Of a stretch of 64,000 nucleotides of DNA, positions 25,392-34,042 are shown one piece after another (within the stretch, counting starts at the first letter, position 1; the number at the start of each line of letters is the position of its first letter). Position numbers and translations under genes: made by a program. The notes beneath the pieces are model-generated. The model saw only the letters and a list, made by a program, of their open reading frames with translations, had not been told where the DNA came from and did no database searches. Origin of the DNA: Actinoplanes sp. TBRC 11911 (lineage in GTDB: Bacteria > Actinomycetota > Actinomycetes > Mycobacteriales > Micromonosporaceae); NCBI RefSeq assembly GCF_012933445.1, contig NZ_JABBNC010000022.1, forward strand, positions 1-64,000. The letters run 5' to 3'.

Positions 25392-26190
25392 GGTGGTCTC
25401 CCAGGATGGACGGGAGGCCCGGTGCACGTCCGAGTTCCCGCAGGCCAGCAACGACACGCAGTTGCTGTGCCGAACCAGGGCCACGGGGAACCACGGGGGT
25501 TTGCACGACGCGCCCGCGCGGTCGCGCGGCGGCGGCACGCCCGTGCTCGAGAAGACTGGCCTGACTGGCCATCGCCAGCAGCAGGTCGACGAGCCGGGCG
25601 ACGAACAGGCGGACGATGGCGGCCAGCGTGAACGTCCAGCGATGCAGGACATCCCCGACACGCCCGTCCCGGATCAAGACGGCAATGACGTCCAGCCGCG
25701 GCTGTGCTGCCCCGACCATGCGATGCCGCACGTGGGACACGGCGGCGAACAAGCTTTGATCGGTGGGACTCGAGGTGGGCGGCTCGGGTGGCTGCCAGCG
25801 ACAACCGGCGGTCAGCAACGTGAGGCATGCCGGATGGCACGAGCGAATCGGCCAAGCCGGATCTGAGTCGAGCTGAGCGATTGTGGTGGGGTCGGCCCAG
25901 ATCGTGATGCCGTCGGACGGCCAGCTGATGTCCAGGGTGAAGGGCCGCAACCCAGGTCCGGGGTAATACAAAAGGAGGTCGTCCACCGGCGTCGAAACAA
26001 ACAGCGTATTCAGAGCATCGGTGAACGCGGACTTGGCCAGAACCAACGACATCCGCCGATTGATCGCTGCGAAGGGCTGCCACTGCCACGGCGCCGTGAC
26101 GTTGTCGCGTGGCATCGCCGGTGCCGCGGTCGGATCCGTGCCGCTCGGCTCGTGCTCGGCGGTCTCCCGCGGCCGCCGCCATTCGTTCAT
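25360..26190 (-). CDS. Hypothetical protein, first gene of an overlapping three-gene operon
   Basis: A 276-residue protein with no recognised family. The middle part contains VDDLLLYYPGPGLRPFTLDI, a mixed strand/helix region, and a hydrophobic stretch LAAIVRLFVARLVDLLLAMA lies near residue 190-210. Codon bias weakens in the last ~60 codons, where the downstream membrane-protein gene begins, so the true C-terminus may be shorter or a frameshift may join the two. It follows glcF by 66 bp on the same strand and could be cotranscribed with the glycolate oxidase genes. Confidence 0.55.
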   Translation of the reverse strand: MNEWRRPRETAEHEPSGTDPTAAPAMPRDNVTAPWQWQPFAAINRRMSLVLAKSAFTDALNTLFVSTPVDDLLLYYPGPGLRPFTLDISWPSDGITIWADPTTIAQLDSDPAWPIRSCHPACLTLLTAGCRWQPPEPPTSSPTDQSLFAAVSHVRHRMVGAAQPRLDVIAVLIRDGRVGDVLHRWTFTLAAIVRLFVARLVDLLLAMASQASLLEHGRAAAARPRGRVVQTPVVPRGPGSAQQLRVVAGLRELGRAPGLPSILGDHRAHLVPAGVG

Positions 26191-26256
26191 GGTGCGACGT
26201 TATCCCGGGCGCACCGGTGTTCCGGTAATCCTCCGCCTCGGTTGATGCAAGACGAG

Positions 26257-27618
26257 TCAGGGACTGAGTAGTCCGTCGGTGCCGAGGTTGCGGATCGAGG
26301 CGTCCAGGACCTGGGCCGTGTGGGCCATCGCCATCGCGGCGCCCTGCCGCTGCATCGCGGACGCCACCTGCATCAGGCACCCCGGATTCGCGGTCACCAG
26401 CAGGTCAGCTCCCGTATCCAGGACATTTCGCGCCTTCCGGTCGCCCAGCTCGGCCGCCGGCTCCGGGTTCAGCACGTTCCAGATGCCTGCCGAGCCGCAG
26501 CACAGCTCCGGGTCGGCTATCTCGGAAAGCTTCAGCTCGGGGATCCCCGCCAGCAAGGCACGGGGTTGGGTCCGCACCCCCTGCGCGTGCCCGAGATGGC
26601 ACGCGTCGTGATAGGCCACCGACAGGGGCAGCGGATGCCGCACGGCCACCGGCCCCAGCTCGGCCAGCAGCTCGGCCAGGTCGCGGACCTTTGCCGTGAA
26701 GGCCGCCGCCCGCGCCGCATAAACCGGGTCGTCGGCCAGCAGCACGTCGTACTCCTTCAGCGACGACCCGCAGCCCGCGGCGTTGACCACGAAATAGTCC
26801 ATCGCCAGCTTCTCGAAGGTGTCGATCAGCCGTCGTGCGAACTTCTGCGCCTCGGCCTTGCGGCCGTTGTGGACGCTCAGCGCGCCGCAACACCCCTGGC
26901 TGGGCGGAATCAGAACGTCGCAGCCCTCGGCGGCCAGCACCCGTACGGTCGCGGAGTTGACCTCGGGGAAGAACGCGCTCTGCACGCACCCGGTCAGCAT
27001 GCCCACGACGGCCCGGCGACGGCCGCGGGCGGCGACCCGTTTGGGCGGGCGTGGCACCTTGCGCAGGCGCGGGGCCAGCGACTCCATGGCGGCGAGGCTG
27101 GGTGCCATCCGGCGTAGCAGGCCGCTGCGGCCGACAAGATCCTGCAGACCCGATTTCTGGTACGCCCGTAGTGGCCCCCGCAGAAGCCGCAGCCGCCGCG
27201 GGTACGGGAACAGGGCGAAGATCGCGGCGCGCAGGGCACGGTCGCGAGGCGTACGGGAATGGCGTCTTTCGACCTGGGCGCGCGTGTCCTCGATGAGCCG
27301 GTCGTACTGCACGCCGGACGGGCACGCCGTCACGCACGCCATGCACCCGAGGCAGCGGTCGTAATGCTGCACCATCGAGTCGCTGAGCGGTTCGCCGCCG
27401 AGGCCCGAGTTCATCAGGTAGATGCGCCCGCGCGGCGAGTCGGCCTCGGCGCCCCACAGCACGTACGTGGGGCAGGTCGTCAGGCAGAAACCACAGTGTA
27501 CGCAGTCGGCGATCAGGTCGGCCCGCGGTGGGTGGTCGGCGTCGAAGGCGGGCTCGCCGCGTACCGGGCCGAGCACGTCGCGGGGCGGCTCACCGGTTCC
27601 CCAGGTGGCGTCGACCAT
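26257..27618 (-). CDS. glcF: Glycolate oxidase iron-sulfur subunit
   Basis: A 453-residue subunit with two N-terminal 4Fe-4S ferredoxin motifs, CVHCGFCLTTCPTY (about 39-52) and CLGCMACVTACPSG (about 89-102). Two C-terminal CCG domains follow: GCVQSAFFPEV / SQGCCGALSVHNG and YHDACHLGHAQG / LCCGSAGIWNVL. This arrangement passes electrons from the flavin subunits to the quinone pool. Its ATG shares bases with the glcE stop (TGATG at 27616-27620 on the minus strand), so the two are coupled. Confidence 0.95.
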   Translation of the reverse strand: MVDATWGTGEPPRDVLGPVRGEPAFDADHPPRADLIADCVHCGFCLTTCPTYVLWGAEADSPRGRIYLMNSGLGGEPLSDSMVQHYDRCLGCMACVTACPSGVQYDRLIEDTRAQVERRHSRTPRDRALRAAIFALFPYPRRLRLLRGPLRAYQKSGLQDLVGRSGLLRRMAPSLAAMESLAPRLRKVPRPPKRVAARGRRRAVVGMLTGCVQSAFFPEVNSATVRVLAAEGCDVLIPPSQGCCGALSVHNGRKAEAQKFARRLIDTFEKLAMDYFVVNAAGCGSSLKEYDVLLADDPVYAARAAAFTAKVRDLAELLAELGPVAVRHPLPLSVAYHDACHLGHAQGVRTQPRALLAGIPELKLSEIADPELCCGSAGIWNVLNPEPAAELGDRKARNVLDTGADLLVTANPGCLMQVASAMQRQGAAMAMAHTAQVLDASIRNLGTDGLLSP

Positions 27619-28736
27619 CAGATCCCTCCCACGAATCGGCCGGGTGCGAAGCGGTGCGAAGGGTCGAACTGGTCCTTGATCCGGCGCATCAGCGCGAGAC
27701 CGGGAACCGGCCCCCACATGTCCAAGATGTCCCGCACGTCGGAAGGGGCGGTGAGGACAACAGCGTGCCCGCCGGCCCGTACGCACGTCGCGCGCAGCAG
27801 CTCGACCTCGGAGATGTCGCGGGCGGCCGCGTAGAGCACCCCGGTCCCGGCCGATCCCCGGACGACATGATCGCCCTCGAGCAGAGCGGCCACTTTGGAG
27901 ATCGGCACGGACAGTTTCATGCCGATGCCGCCGGGCTTCCACGGGTAGCGGCCCCACCATTCGGGCGCGGATTCGGTGATGTCGCCGCCGATGGCTTTTT
28001 CCACCCTTGCGGCCCGATCCCGTACGCCCTGAGCAGTCCCCTCCAACAGCACCACGAGGTCACCCGAGGCGGAGTCCACTTCGATGGCCGTCGGAGCGAC
28101 CTGAGCCGCGAGCACCGCCGCCACCGAGGTCACGGGGGCCGGGGAACGGGCGTACCGGGAGAAGGGTGGCCGGGGATGCAGGCGGAAGGCGCATTCGGTG
28201 ATCAGCCCGAGTGTCCCGTACGAGCCGGTGAACAGCTTGCCCAGGTCGTAGCCCGCCACGTTCTTGACGACCTTGCCGCCGGAGTGCGCGATCTTCCCGT
28301 CCGGCCGTACCACGGTGATGCCGATCAGCAGGTCCCGCGCGGTGCCGTAGTGCATGCGCCTTGGGCCGCTGGTGTTGACCGCGACCGTCCCGCCGACCGT
28401 GCTCCCGTCCGGGCCGTCCAGCGCCAGCACCTGATCCCCGAGGTCGATCTCGGACAGCGGAGTCCCGGCCCGCACCACCGTGATCAGGTCGCCGGCGGCG
28501 TGTTCGACCACCCCGGTGAGCCGGTGCGTGTCGATGATCAGGTCGAGGGTGCGTGGTGGGGGAGCCCAGTTGATTTTCGTGCCGGCGCCGCGCACCACCA
28601 CGGTCATGTCGCCGGTCGCGGCGATCAGCGCGGCCGCCTCCTCGGTGGACGCCGGCGCCGCGACCAGCCGCGCCGCCACCCCGGCCACCACGTCGTCGTC
28701 GCCGGCGGGCCGGGTGAGCTCATCAAGCGTCGTCAT
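27618..28736 (-). CDS. glcE: Glycolate oxidase FAD-binding subunit
   Basis: A 372-residue FAD-binding subunit with a PCMH-type FAD domain at the N-terminus. MTVVVRGAGTKINWAPPP (about 44-61), TVGGTVAVNTSGPRR (about 113-127) and GGKVVKNVAGYDLGKLFTGS (about 152-171) are diagnostic of GlcE. The C-terminus ends DQFDPSHRFAPGRF. Together with GlcD and GlcF it oxidises glycolate to glyoxylate at the membrane. Its start region has been duplicated in tandem, so the start codon now lies 73 bp beyond the glcD stop instead of overlapping it. Confidence 0.95.
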   Translation of the reverse strand: MTTLDELTRPAGDDDVVAGVAARLVAAPASTEEAAALIAATGDMTVVVRGAGTKINWAPPPRTLDLIIDTHRLTGVVEHAAGDLITVVRAGTPLSEIDLGDQVLALDGPDGSTVGGTVAVNTSGPRRMHYGTARDLLIGITVVRPDGKIAHSGGKVVKNVAGYDLGKLFTGSYGTLGLITECAFRLHPRPPFSRYARSPAPVTSVAAVLAAQVAPTAIEVDSASGDLVVLLEGTAQGVRDRAARVEKAIGGDITESAPEWWGRYPWKPGGIGMKLSVPISKVAALLEGDHVVRGSAGTGVLYAAARDISEVELLRATCVRAGGHAVVLTAPSDVRDILDMWGPVPGLALMRRIKDQFDPSHRFAPGRFVGGI

Positions 28737-28809
28737 CAGCAGGGCCTCCGCCGGCCGTCAAGCGTGTCATCAGCAAGGCCCCCGCCGCCGGGCCGTCAAG
28801 CGTCGCCAT
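28723..28809 (-). CDS. 28-codon leader frame made by duplication of the glcE start
   Basis: The ATG at 28807-28809 overlaps the glcD stop codon (TGATG) and begins MATLDG, a close copy of the glcE start MTTLDE. The frame runs 28 codons through a second degenerate copy (MTRLTA) and stops 14 bp inside glcE. It may act as a translational bridge that carries ribosomes from glcD to the displaced glcE start. Whether the peptide itself matters is unknown. Confidence 0.35.
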   Translation of the reverse strand: MATLDGPAAGALLMTRLTAGGGPADDDA

Positions 28810-28822
28810 CAGAAGACCTCCG
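28723..28822. repeat. Three tandem 35-38 bp repeats at the glcD-glcE junction
   Basis: Imperfect units starting TCAAGCGT at 28723, 28758 and 28796 contain the consensus GTCATCAGCAAGGCC plus a GC-rich part. On the coding strand each carries a copy of the glcE initiation region (ATGnC..CGCTTGA). The outermost copy preserves the likely ancestral TGATG junction with glcD. Confidence 0.85.
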
Positions 28823-30269
28823 CGACGCCGGCCTCCTGCAGCGGGTGCGCGCCCCGATGTCGTCCGGGCCGTTCGCCGCACAGCCGGGGGGTCGGGAAGA
28901 TCTTGCCGGGGTTGGCCAGGCCGGCCGGGTCGAACGCGCACCGGACCAGCTGCATCGTGTCGAGGTCGTCGTCGGTGAACATGCGTGGCATGTATTTCGC
29001 TTTATCCGCGCCGACGCCGTGTTCCCCGGTGATGGACCCGCCGTACTCGATGCACAGGTCGATGATCGCGCCGGATGCCTCCTCGGCGCGTTCGGCCTGG
29101 CCGGGCACGTCGTCGTCGAACAGCACGAGCGGATGCAGGTTGCCGTCGCCGGCGTGGAACACGTTCGCGACCCGGACACCGTGCGAGGAGGCCAGCTCGT
29201 CGATGCGCCGCAGCACCGAGGGCAGCGCGGTCCGCGGGATCACCCCGTCCTGCACGATGTAGTCGGGGCTGATCCGCCCGACCGCGGCGAACGCGGACTT
29301 GCGGCCCTTCCAGATCAGCGCGCGTTCGACGTCGTCGGCGGCGACCCGGATCTCGAAGGCGTCGTGGGCCGAGCACAGCGCGGTGACCTGCTCGAACTGG
29401 GCTTCGACCTCGGCGGCCGGGCCGTCCAGCTCGACCACCAGCACGGCGGCGGCACCGGCCGGGTACTCGCAGTGCACCGCCGCCTCGGCCGCCTCGATGG
29501 CCAGGGCGTCCATCATCTCGATCGCGGCCGGCACCACGCCCGCGCCGATGATCGCCGAGGTGGCCGCGCCGGCCTGGTCGACGCCGTGGAAGGCGGCCAG
29601 CAGCGTGCGGACGGTCTCCGGCAGGCGGGTCAGTTTGACGGTGACCTCGGTGGCGATGCCGAGCGTGCCCTCGGAGCCGACGAACGCGCCGAGCAGGTCG
29701 TAGCCGGGCGGGTCGAGCGCCGGGCCGCCGAGGCGTACCAGGTCGCCGTCGGGGGTCACCACCTGCAGGCCGGTGACGTGGTTGGTGGTGAACCCGTACT
29801 TGAGACAGTGGGCGCCGCCGGAGTTCTCCGCGACGTTGCCGCCGATCGAGCAGATCTGCTGGCTGGACGGGTCGGGGGCGTAGTAGTAGCCGGTCGGGGC
29901 GGCGGCCTTCGTGACGTGCAGGTTGATCACGCCGGGCTCCACCACGGCTCGCTCATTTTCTGGCGAAATTTCCCGAATTTTCCGCATCTGGGACGTCACG
30001 ATCAGCACCCCGTCCGCGTGCGGGAGAGCCCCGCCGGACAACCCGGTCCCGGAGCCCCGGGCCACGAACGGAACCGACAACGACGCGCACGCCCGCACCA
30101 CGAACGCCACCTGCGCGGCCGTGTGCGGCAACGCCACCAGCGCCGGGACCACCTTGTAATGGGCGAGGCCGTCACACTCGTACGTCCGGAGTTCCTGCCG
30201 ATCGGTGATCACCTGATCGGCCCCGAGTTCCGCGCGGAGCCGGCCCGCCAGAACCTCGATCGCGGTCAA
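28809..30269 (-). CDS. glcD: Glycolate oxidase FAD-linked subunit
   Basis: About 486 residues of the FAD-linked oxidase family. The PCMH domain has VPFVARGSGTGLSGGALPHA and CSIGGNVAENSGGAHCLKYG, with GSEGTLGIATEVTVKL following. The FAD-oxidase C-terminal domain contains VFHAGDGNLHPLVLFD and GSITGEHGVGADKAKYM. It oxidises glycolate or a related 2-hydroxy acid. The preferred start is TTG 30269, because an exact AGGAGG lies 5 nt upstream. An in-frame ATG at 30287 lies upstream of that site and has none of its own. It is the first gene of the glcD-glcE-glcF operon. Confidence 0.94.
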   Translation of the reverse strand: MTAIEVLAGRLRAELGADQVITDRQELRTYECDGLAHYKVVPALVALPHTAAQVAFVVRACASLSVPFVARGSGTGLSGGALPHADGVLIVTSQMRKIREISPENERAVVEPGVINLHVTKAAAPTGYYYAPDPSSQQICSIGGNVAENSGGAHCLKYGFTTNHVTGLQVVTPDGDLVRLGGPALDPPGYDLLGAFVGSEGTLGIATEVTVKLTRLPETVRTLLAAFHGVDQAGAATSAIIGAGVVPAAIEMMDALAIEAAEAAVHCEYPAGAAAVLVVELDGPAAEVEAQFEQVTALCSAHDAFEIRVAADDVERALIWKGRKSAFAAVGRISPDYIVQDGVIPRTALPSVLRRIDELASSHGVRVANVFHAGDGNLHPLVLFDDDVPGQAERAEEASGAIIDLCIEYGGSITGEHGVGADKAKYMPRMFTDDDLDTMQLVRCAFDPAGLANPGKIFPTPRLCGERPGRHRGAHPLQEAGVAEVF

Positions 30270-30417
30270 TGCGGCCTCCTGAAGCACATCGCCAGGAGGT
30301 CAACCTAACCCGAAGCGGCGGCCGGCGCGATGCTACGCTCCGAATCCACCACATCACCCCTGGTCAGACGGTCGAGGGCGGCGTCGGAGATCGGCTCGCG
30401 TCTGGCACTATGGCCCG

Positions 30418-31116
30418 ATGTTCCTGACCGAGCGAGCCACCCGCGTCGCCGCCGCCGCGGCCTGTGCGCTGGCCGTGGCCGCCGGGTGTTCGTCCGGTGG
30501 CGACGACGACGCGCCCGATCCGAACCGGCAGATCGACGTGACGACGATGCGCGGGGCGCTGCTGCAGGCCAACGAGATCGGCCCCACCTGGACCCCGCCG
30601 GACGACACGCCGAACGCGAATCAGCTGGTCAGCATCTGCGGCGGCACCACGACCGCGCCGCCGGTGCCGCCCGGCGGGCAGGTCGTCGCCGCCTCCTTCG
30701 TGGACGAGGGGGAGAAGGGCGCGCAGACCCTGGACCAGACCGCCCTGGTCTACCCCGACGTCACCGCCGCGCAGGCCGGGCAGGCCGCGTTGCAGGGCCT
30801 CGCCGAGAGCTGCCAGAAAAACCTGTCGGTGCCGGCCGTCGTCAATGCCGACCGTTCCGAGCCGGCCTACACCGAGACCGTCGACCTGCAGCCGCTCAAC
30901 CAGGGCGGCTGGACCGGCACCGTGGTGCTGCGCCACAAGAAGTACGAGCCCAAACACCCGGGTACGGCGGACACCGCCGTCGCGATCCTGCAGACCGGCA
31001 ACGTGGTGCTCGTCGACGCGTACGCGATCTATCAGCTCGGCAGCGCGACCCCGGCGGCGAACTTCAGCGCCGACTGGCAGAAACTTGTCGGCTCGGTCGT
31101 GCAGCGGGTGGGATAG
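30418..31116 (+). CDS. Secreted lipoprotein with a sensor-like domain
   Basis: A 232-residue lipoprotein: hydrophobic signal, lipobox AVAAGC with Cys at 24, then a Gly/Asp-rich linker. The mature domain starts MRGALLQANEIGPTWTPP and contains three cysteines likely to form a disulfide (SICGG, ESCQKN). It recalls the extracellular PknH-type sensor fold found in actinobacterial lipoproteins, but this is a weak resemblance. It is divergent from glcD with about 150 bp between starts. Confidence 0.7.
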   Translation: MFLTERATRVAAAAACALAVAAGCSSGGDDDAPDPNRQIDVTTMRGALLQANEIGPTWTPPDDTPNANQLVSICGGTTTAPPVPPGGQVVAASFVDEGEKGAQTLDQTALVYPDVTAAQAGQAALQGLAESCQKNLSVPAVVNADRSEPAYTETVDLQPLNQGGWTGTVVLRHKKYEPKHPGTADTAVAILQTGNVVLVDAYAIYQLGSATPAANFSADWQKLVGSVVQRVG

Positions 31117-31201
31117 ACAGGCGGCCCAGAGTTCGTCTAATGTTCGCGGTGCGCCGTTGCGAGTTCTTCCCCCGTGGAATTCGCAGCGGCGCTCCACTGT
31201 G

Positions 31202-32410
31202 TCAGCCGGTGGTCACCGGCAGTCTCTGGTATCCCTTGATCGTCAAGCTGTCCCGGCGCTGCACGCCGTCGGAAGCCGGGCGTAAGCCGGGGAAACGCCG
31301 CATCACCGCCGGGAACGCGACCTGCGCCTCCAACCTGGCCAGCGGCGCACCCAGGCAATAGTGGATGCCGCCGCCGAACGACAGCGGCGCATTGTCCGGC
31401 CGGGACAGATCCAGCCGCCCCGGATTCTTGAACCGTTCCTCGTCGTGGTTTCCCGCCGCCAGGTACGCCACCACCCGGTCACCCGGCTCGATCGGCACCC
31501 CGCCCAGCGTCACCGGTCCCCACGCCACGCGACTGACCAGGTGCACCGCGGAGTCGTACCGGATGAGCTCCTCGACCGCGGTGACCGGATCGGCCAGCAG
31601 GCCCGGCACCTCGCCGGGATTGTCCGTCAGCGCCACGAGACCGTTGGACAGCAGGTTCGTGGTCGTCTCGAACCCGGCCATGAACAGCAGCCCGGCCATC
31701 GTGAGCAGCTCGTCCTCGCTGAGCCGGTCACCCTCCGCCTCGACCGCTGCCAGCGCGCTGAGCAGATCGTCACGCGGATCGCGGCGACGCTGCGCGACCA
31801 GAGCGGCCAGATAGTCACGGATCGTCCGCGCCGCCGGGTCGGCCACCGCCAGGGTCGCCGGGTCGATCGTGTCGGTCACCCGGGTCGCGTCGCGTACCAG
31901 GCCCTGGAACTGCGGACGGTCCTCGGCGGGCACCCCGAGCAGCTCACCGATCACGAACACCGGCAGCGGAAACGCGAACCCGGCCACGAAGTCGTCGCCG
32001 TCGCCCAGAGCGTCGAGCAGCTCGCCGACCTTCGCCTCGATCGCCTCGCGCAGCGCACCCACCCGCCGGGGCGTGAACGTGGAGCTGACCAGCCGCCGCA
32101 ACCGGGTGTGATCCGGCGGGTTCATCGTCAGGATGCTGGTGAACAGCGCGTACAGCGACGGGTGCTCGGCCCAGTCGTCCAGGCCGAGCATCGCGAGCAT
32201 GCCGGCGGGCGGGTGGCCGAACCGGGAGTCACGCACCACCGTCGCGCAATCCGCGTACCTCGTCACCACCAGCGCGCCGTCGCCGGCCCGCAGCACCGGG
32301 CCGATCGCGCGCAGCCGCGCATACCGCGAATACGGGTCGGCGCGGCCGGCCGGCGTCGTCAACTCGTCGAGCAGGGTCGATACCTCGGGGCCTTCGGCAA
32401 TCTCCGCCAC
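31202..32410 (-). CDS. Cytochrome P450
   Basis: About 402 residues of a class I bacterial P450. Motifs are the I-helix AGFETTTN (oxygen activation), the K-helix ExxR in EELIRYDSAVHL, and the heme-binding FGGGIHYCLGAPLARLE with the axial cysteine near residue 350. It resembles CYP107-like hydroxylases. No ferredoxin or reductase gene is adjacent. GTG 32410 gives a normal length, and a GTG at 32482 would add 24 residues of unusual composition. It is divergent from the XRE regulator gene. The substrate is unknown. Confidence 0.92.
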   Translation of the reverse strand: MAEIAEGPEVSTLLDELTTPAGRADPYSRYARLRAIGPVLRAGDGALVVTRYADCATVVRDSRFGHPPAGMLAMLGLDDWAEHPSLYALFTSILTMNPPDHTRLRRLVSSTFTPRRVGALREAIEAKVGELLDALGDGDDFVAGFAFPLPVFVIGELLGVPAEDRPQFQGLVRDATRVTDTIDPATLAVADPAARTIRDYLAALVAQRRRDPRDDLLSALAAVEAEGDRLSEDELLTMAGLLFMAGFETTTNLLSNGLVALTDNPGEVPGLLADPVTAVEELIRYDSAVHLVSRVAWGPVTLGGVPIEPGDRVVAYLAAGNHDEERFKNPGRLDLSRPDNAPLSFGGGIHYCLGAPLARLEAQVAFPAVMRRFPGLRPASDGVQRRDSLTIKGYQRLPVTTG

Positions 32411-32578
32411 GAGAATCGACCCTACCGGGGGTTGAGCCCGGCCGAGCCGGTGCCATAAGCTCAGGCCGGTTTCATCAACCACAGTTTATGACGCCCGACA
32501 TCGGGGGATGTGCATGGCCGCGCGACCTGCGCGTCCCTGCTCATGGGCGTCGTCGGCCGCTCGAAGAAGGAGGCGGGC

Positions 32579-32986
32579 GTGGTGGGCGCCTTCTCCATCG
32601 CCGAGAAGCTCGACCGGCTGTTCCGTCAGGCCCGCGCCGCGGGCCGGACGGAGCCCAGCTACATGGCCGTGGCCGAGGCGATCCGCACCGATCAGGGCGT
32701 GCCGATCTCGCACACCTACATCTGGCAGCTGCGCACCGGCAAACGCGACAACCCGACGGTCCAGCACCTGACGGCGTTGGCGCGTTACTTCGGCGTCCCG
32801 GTGGCGTATTTCCTGGACGACGAGCAGACCCGCCGCGTCGACGGCCAGCTCGAGCTGCTGCAGACGTTGCGCGACGCCGGCGTCACCGAGATCGCGATGC
32901 GCGCCGCCGACGTCTCGCCCCGCGGCCGCGACACGATCAGCGAGCTGATCCGAAAGGTGTGGGAGTCCGAACGCCGCCCGGACTGA
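32579..32986 (+). CDS. XRE-type helix-turn-helix regulator
   Basis: About 135 residues from GTG 32579, which follows a perfect AAGGAGG at 32567-32573. Upstream ATGs lack such a site. The N-terminal half is a lambda-repressor-like domain (IAEKLDRLFRQAR, then GVPISHTYIWQLRTGKRDNP, TVQHLTALARYFGVPVAYFL), and the rest is a helical dimerisation part. This type is typically encoded beside an ImmA/IrrE-like protease and an MAB_1171c-type membrane protein, exactly as here. The 3' end overlaps the convergent membrane protein gene by 50 bp. Confidence 0.85.
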   Translation: MVGAFSIAEKLDRLFRQARAAGRTEPSYMAVAEAIRTDQGVPISHTYIWQLRTGKRDNPTVQHLTALARYFGVPVAYFLDDEQTRRVDGQLELLQTLRDAGVTEIAMRAADVSPRGRDTISELIRKVWESERRPD

Positions 32987-34040
32987 TCCGCCGGAACGCG
33001 CTGCTGACCAGGCTCAGCCAGGCGACCTCGTCGGCCATCTCCGGCCCGACCGCCGCCCACGTGCCCGGCGTCTCGCTCGGCGCTTCCCCGGTCTCCCTGC
33101 GGTGCAAGGCGAGTGCGATCGCTTGCGCTTCCATCCCAGCTTCCCCGTACGCCTGGGGGGCGTACGTGGCGGGCAGGAAGCCGCGCAGGGCGAGCATGCC
33201 GTCGCGGATCTCGATGACGCGGCGGTAGAGGCGCAGGTGCACGTCGTCGACCCCGGCCAGTTCGATCACGGCGCGGCGCGGGGAGAACAGGATGACCTCG
33301 GGGAACGCGTCGTGCATGGCGGTCCACAGCGGGCGCAGCACCAGCAGCGACCGGTACGCCCGTACCGCCGACCGGATCCGCCGGGTGGCCGGCACCAGCA
33401 GCCCGAGCAGGACCAGCAGCAGTCCCGTCCCCTGAAAGACGCGGGCGACCGGCTCGAACCGGGTGAAGTCGACCGGCACCCCAGCCCCGTACGCGATGAT
33501 CAGCGCTGATTTCACCGAGGCGTAGAGCGCCACCAGCGCGGTTCCGGCCGCCATCGCGCGCAGGCCCAGCCGCGGCAGCCGGGGCGGCGCCTGGTGCGCC
33601 ACCGACGCGAACAGCCTCGACGCGGTGACCAGCACGGCGCCCAGATAGGCCTCCAGGATCACCCAGTACGCGACGTGCGCCGCCCCCAGGTCGTCCGCGA
33701 TCAGGTCGGGACGGGTGTCGATGCCCCCGGCCGCCACCGCGAGGACCTCCAGCGCGACCAGCACCCCGAGGGCCAGCGCCGGTTGCCAGCGCGCGCCACC
33801 GCGGCCGGTGGCCAGCGCGATGAACCGCAGCAGGAAGTACGCGGCCAGCACCCCGAACAGATGAGCCAGCGTCGGCACCCCGAGACGCTCGTCGACCGGA
33901 TCGAACGCGGCCGTGCGGGCCAGCGCGAGGCACAGGATCGCCGCCCACAGCGTCCGCTGCCGCCGGTCACGCCACAGCGTGGGCAGCCGGACGACCACCA
34001 CGCCCCACAGCACCAGCAGAACCGCCGTGGTCAGGACCAT
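32937..34040 (-). CDS. MAB_1171c family putative transporter (seven-TM protein with cytosolic C-terminal domain)
   Basis: A 367-residue protein with about seven hydrophobic helices in residues 1-230 (starting VLTTAVLLVLWGVVVVRLP) and a soluble C-terminal domain of about 130 residues. That domain includes YRSLLVLRPLWTAMHDAFPE and LRLYRRVIEIRDGMLALRGF. This pattern matches the family named after MAB_1171c (also DUF6545), whose function is unknown. It is called a transporter only by topology and could equally be a receptor. It begins 2 bp after the ImmA-like protease gene stop, making a tight operon, and its 3' end overlaps the XRE regulator gene. Confidence 0.8.
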   Translation of the reverse strand: MVLTTAVLLVLWGVVVVRLPTLWRDRRQRTLWAAILCLALARTAAFDPVDERLGVPTLAHLFGVLAAYFLLRFIALATGRGGARWQPALALGVLVALEVLAVAAGGIDTRPDLIADDLGAAHVAYWVILEAYLGAVLVTASRLFASVAHQAPPRLPRLGLRAMAAGTALVALYASVKSALIIAYGAGVPVDFTRFEPVARVFQGTGLLLVLLGLLVPATRRIRSAVRAYRSLLVLRPLWTAMHDAFPEVILFSPRRAVIELAGVDDVHLRLYRRVIEIRDGMLALRGFLPATYAPQAYGEAGMEAQAIALALHRRETGEAPSETPGTWAAVGPEMADEVAWLSLVSSAFRRISPGGVRTPTPFGSAR

Positions 34041-34042
34041 CG

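Noticed and set aside
25158..25661. A 167-residue protein in the frame of the small membrane protein
   Set aside because: The N-terminal 90 residues are Ser/Arg/Pro/Trp-rich shadow sequence of the 276-residue gene; only the part after GTG 25391 has a ribosome binding site.
28809..30287. glcD start at ATG 30287
   Set aside because: A perfect AGGAGG lies between that ATG and the TTG at 30269 and is correctly placed only for the latter, though the ATG cannot be fully excluded.
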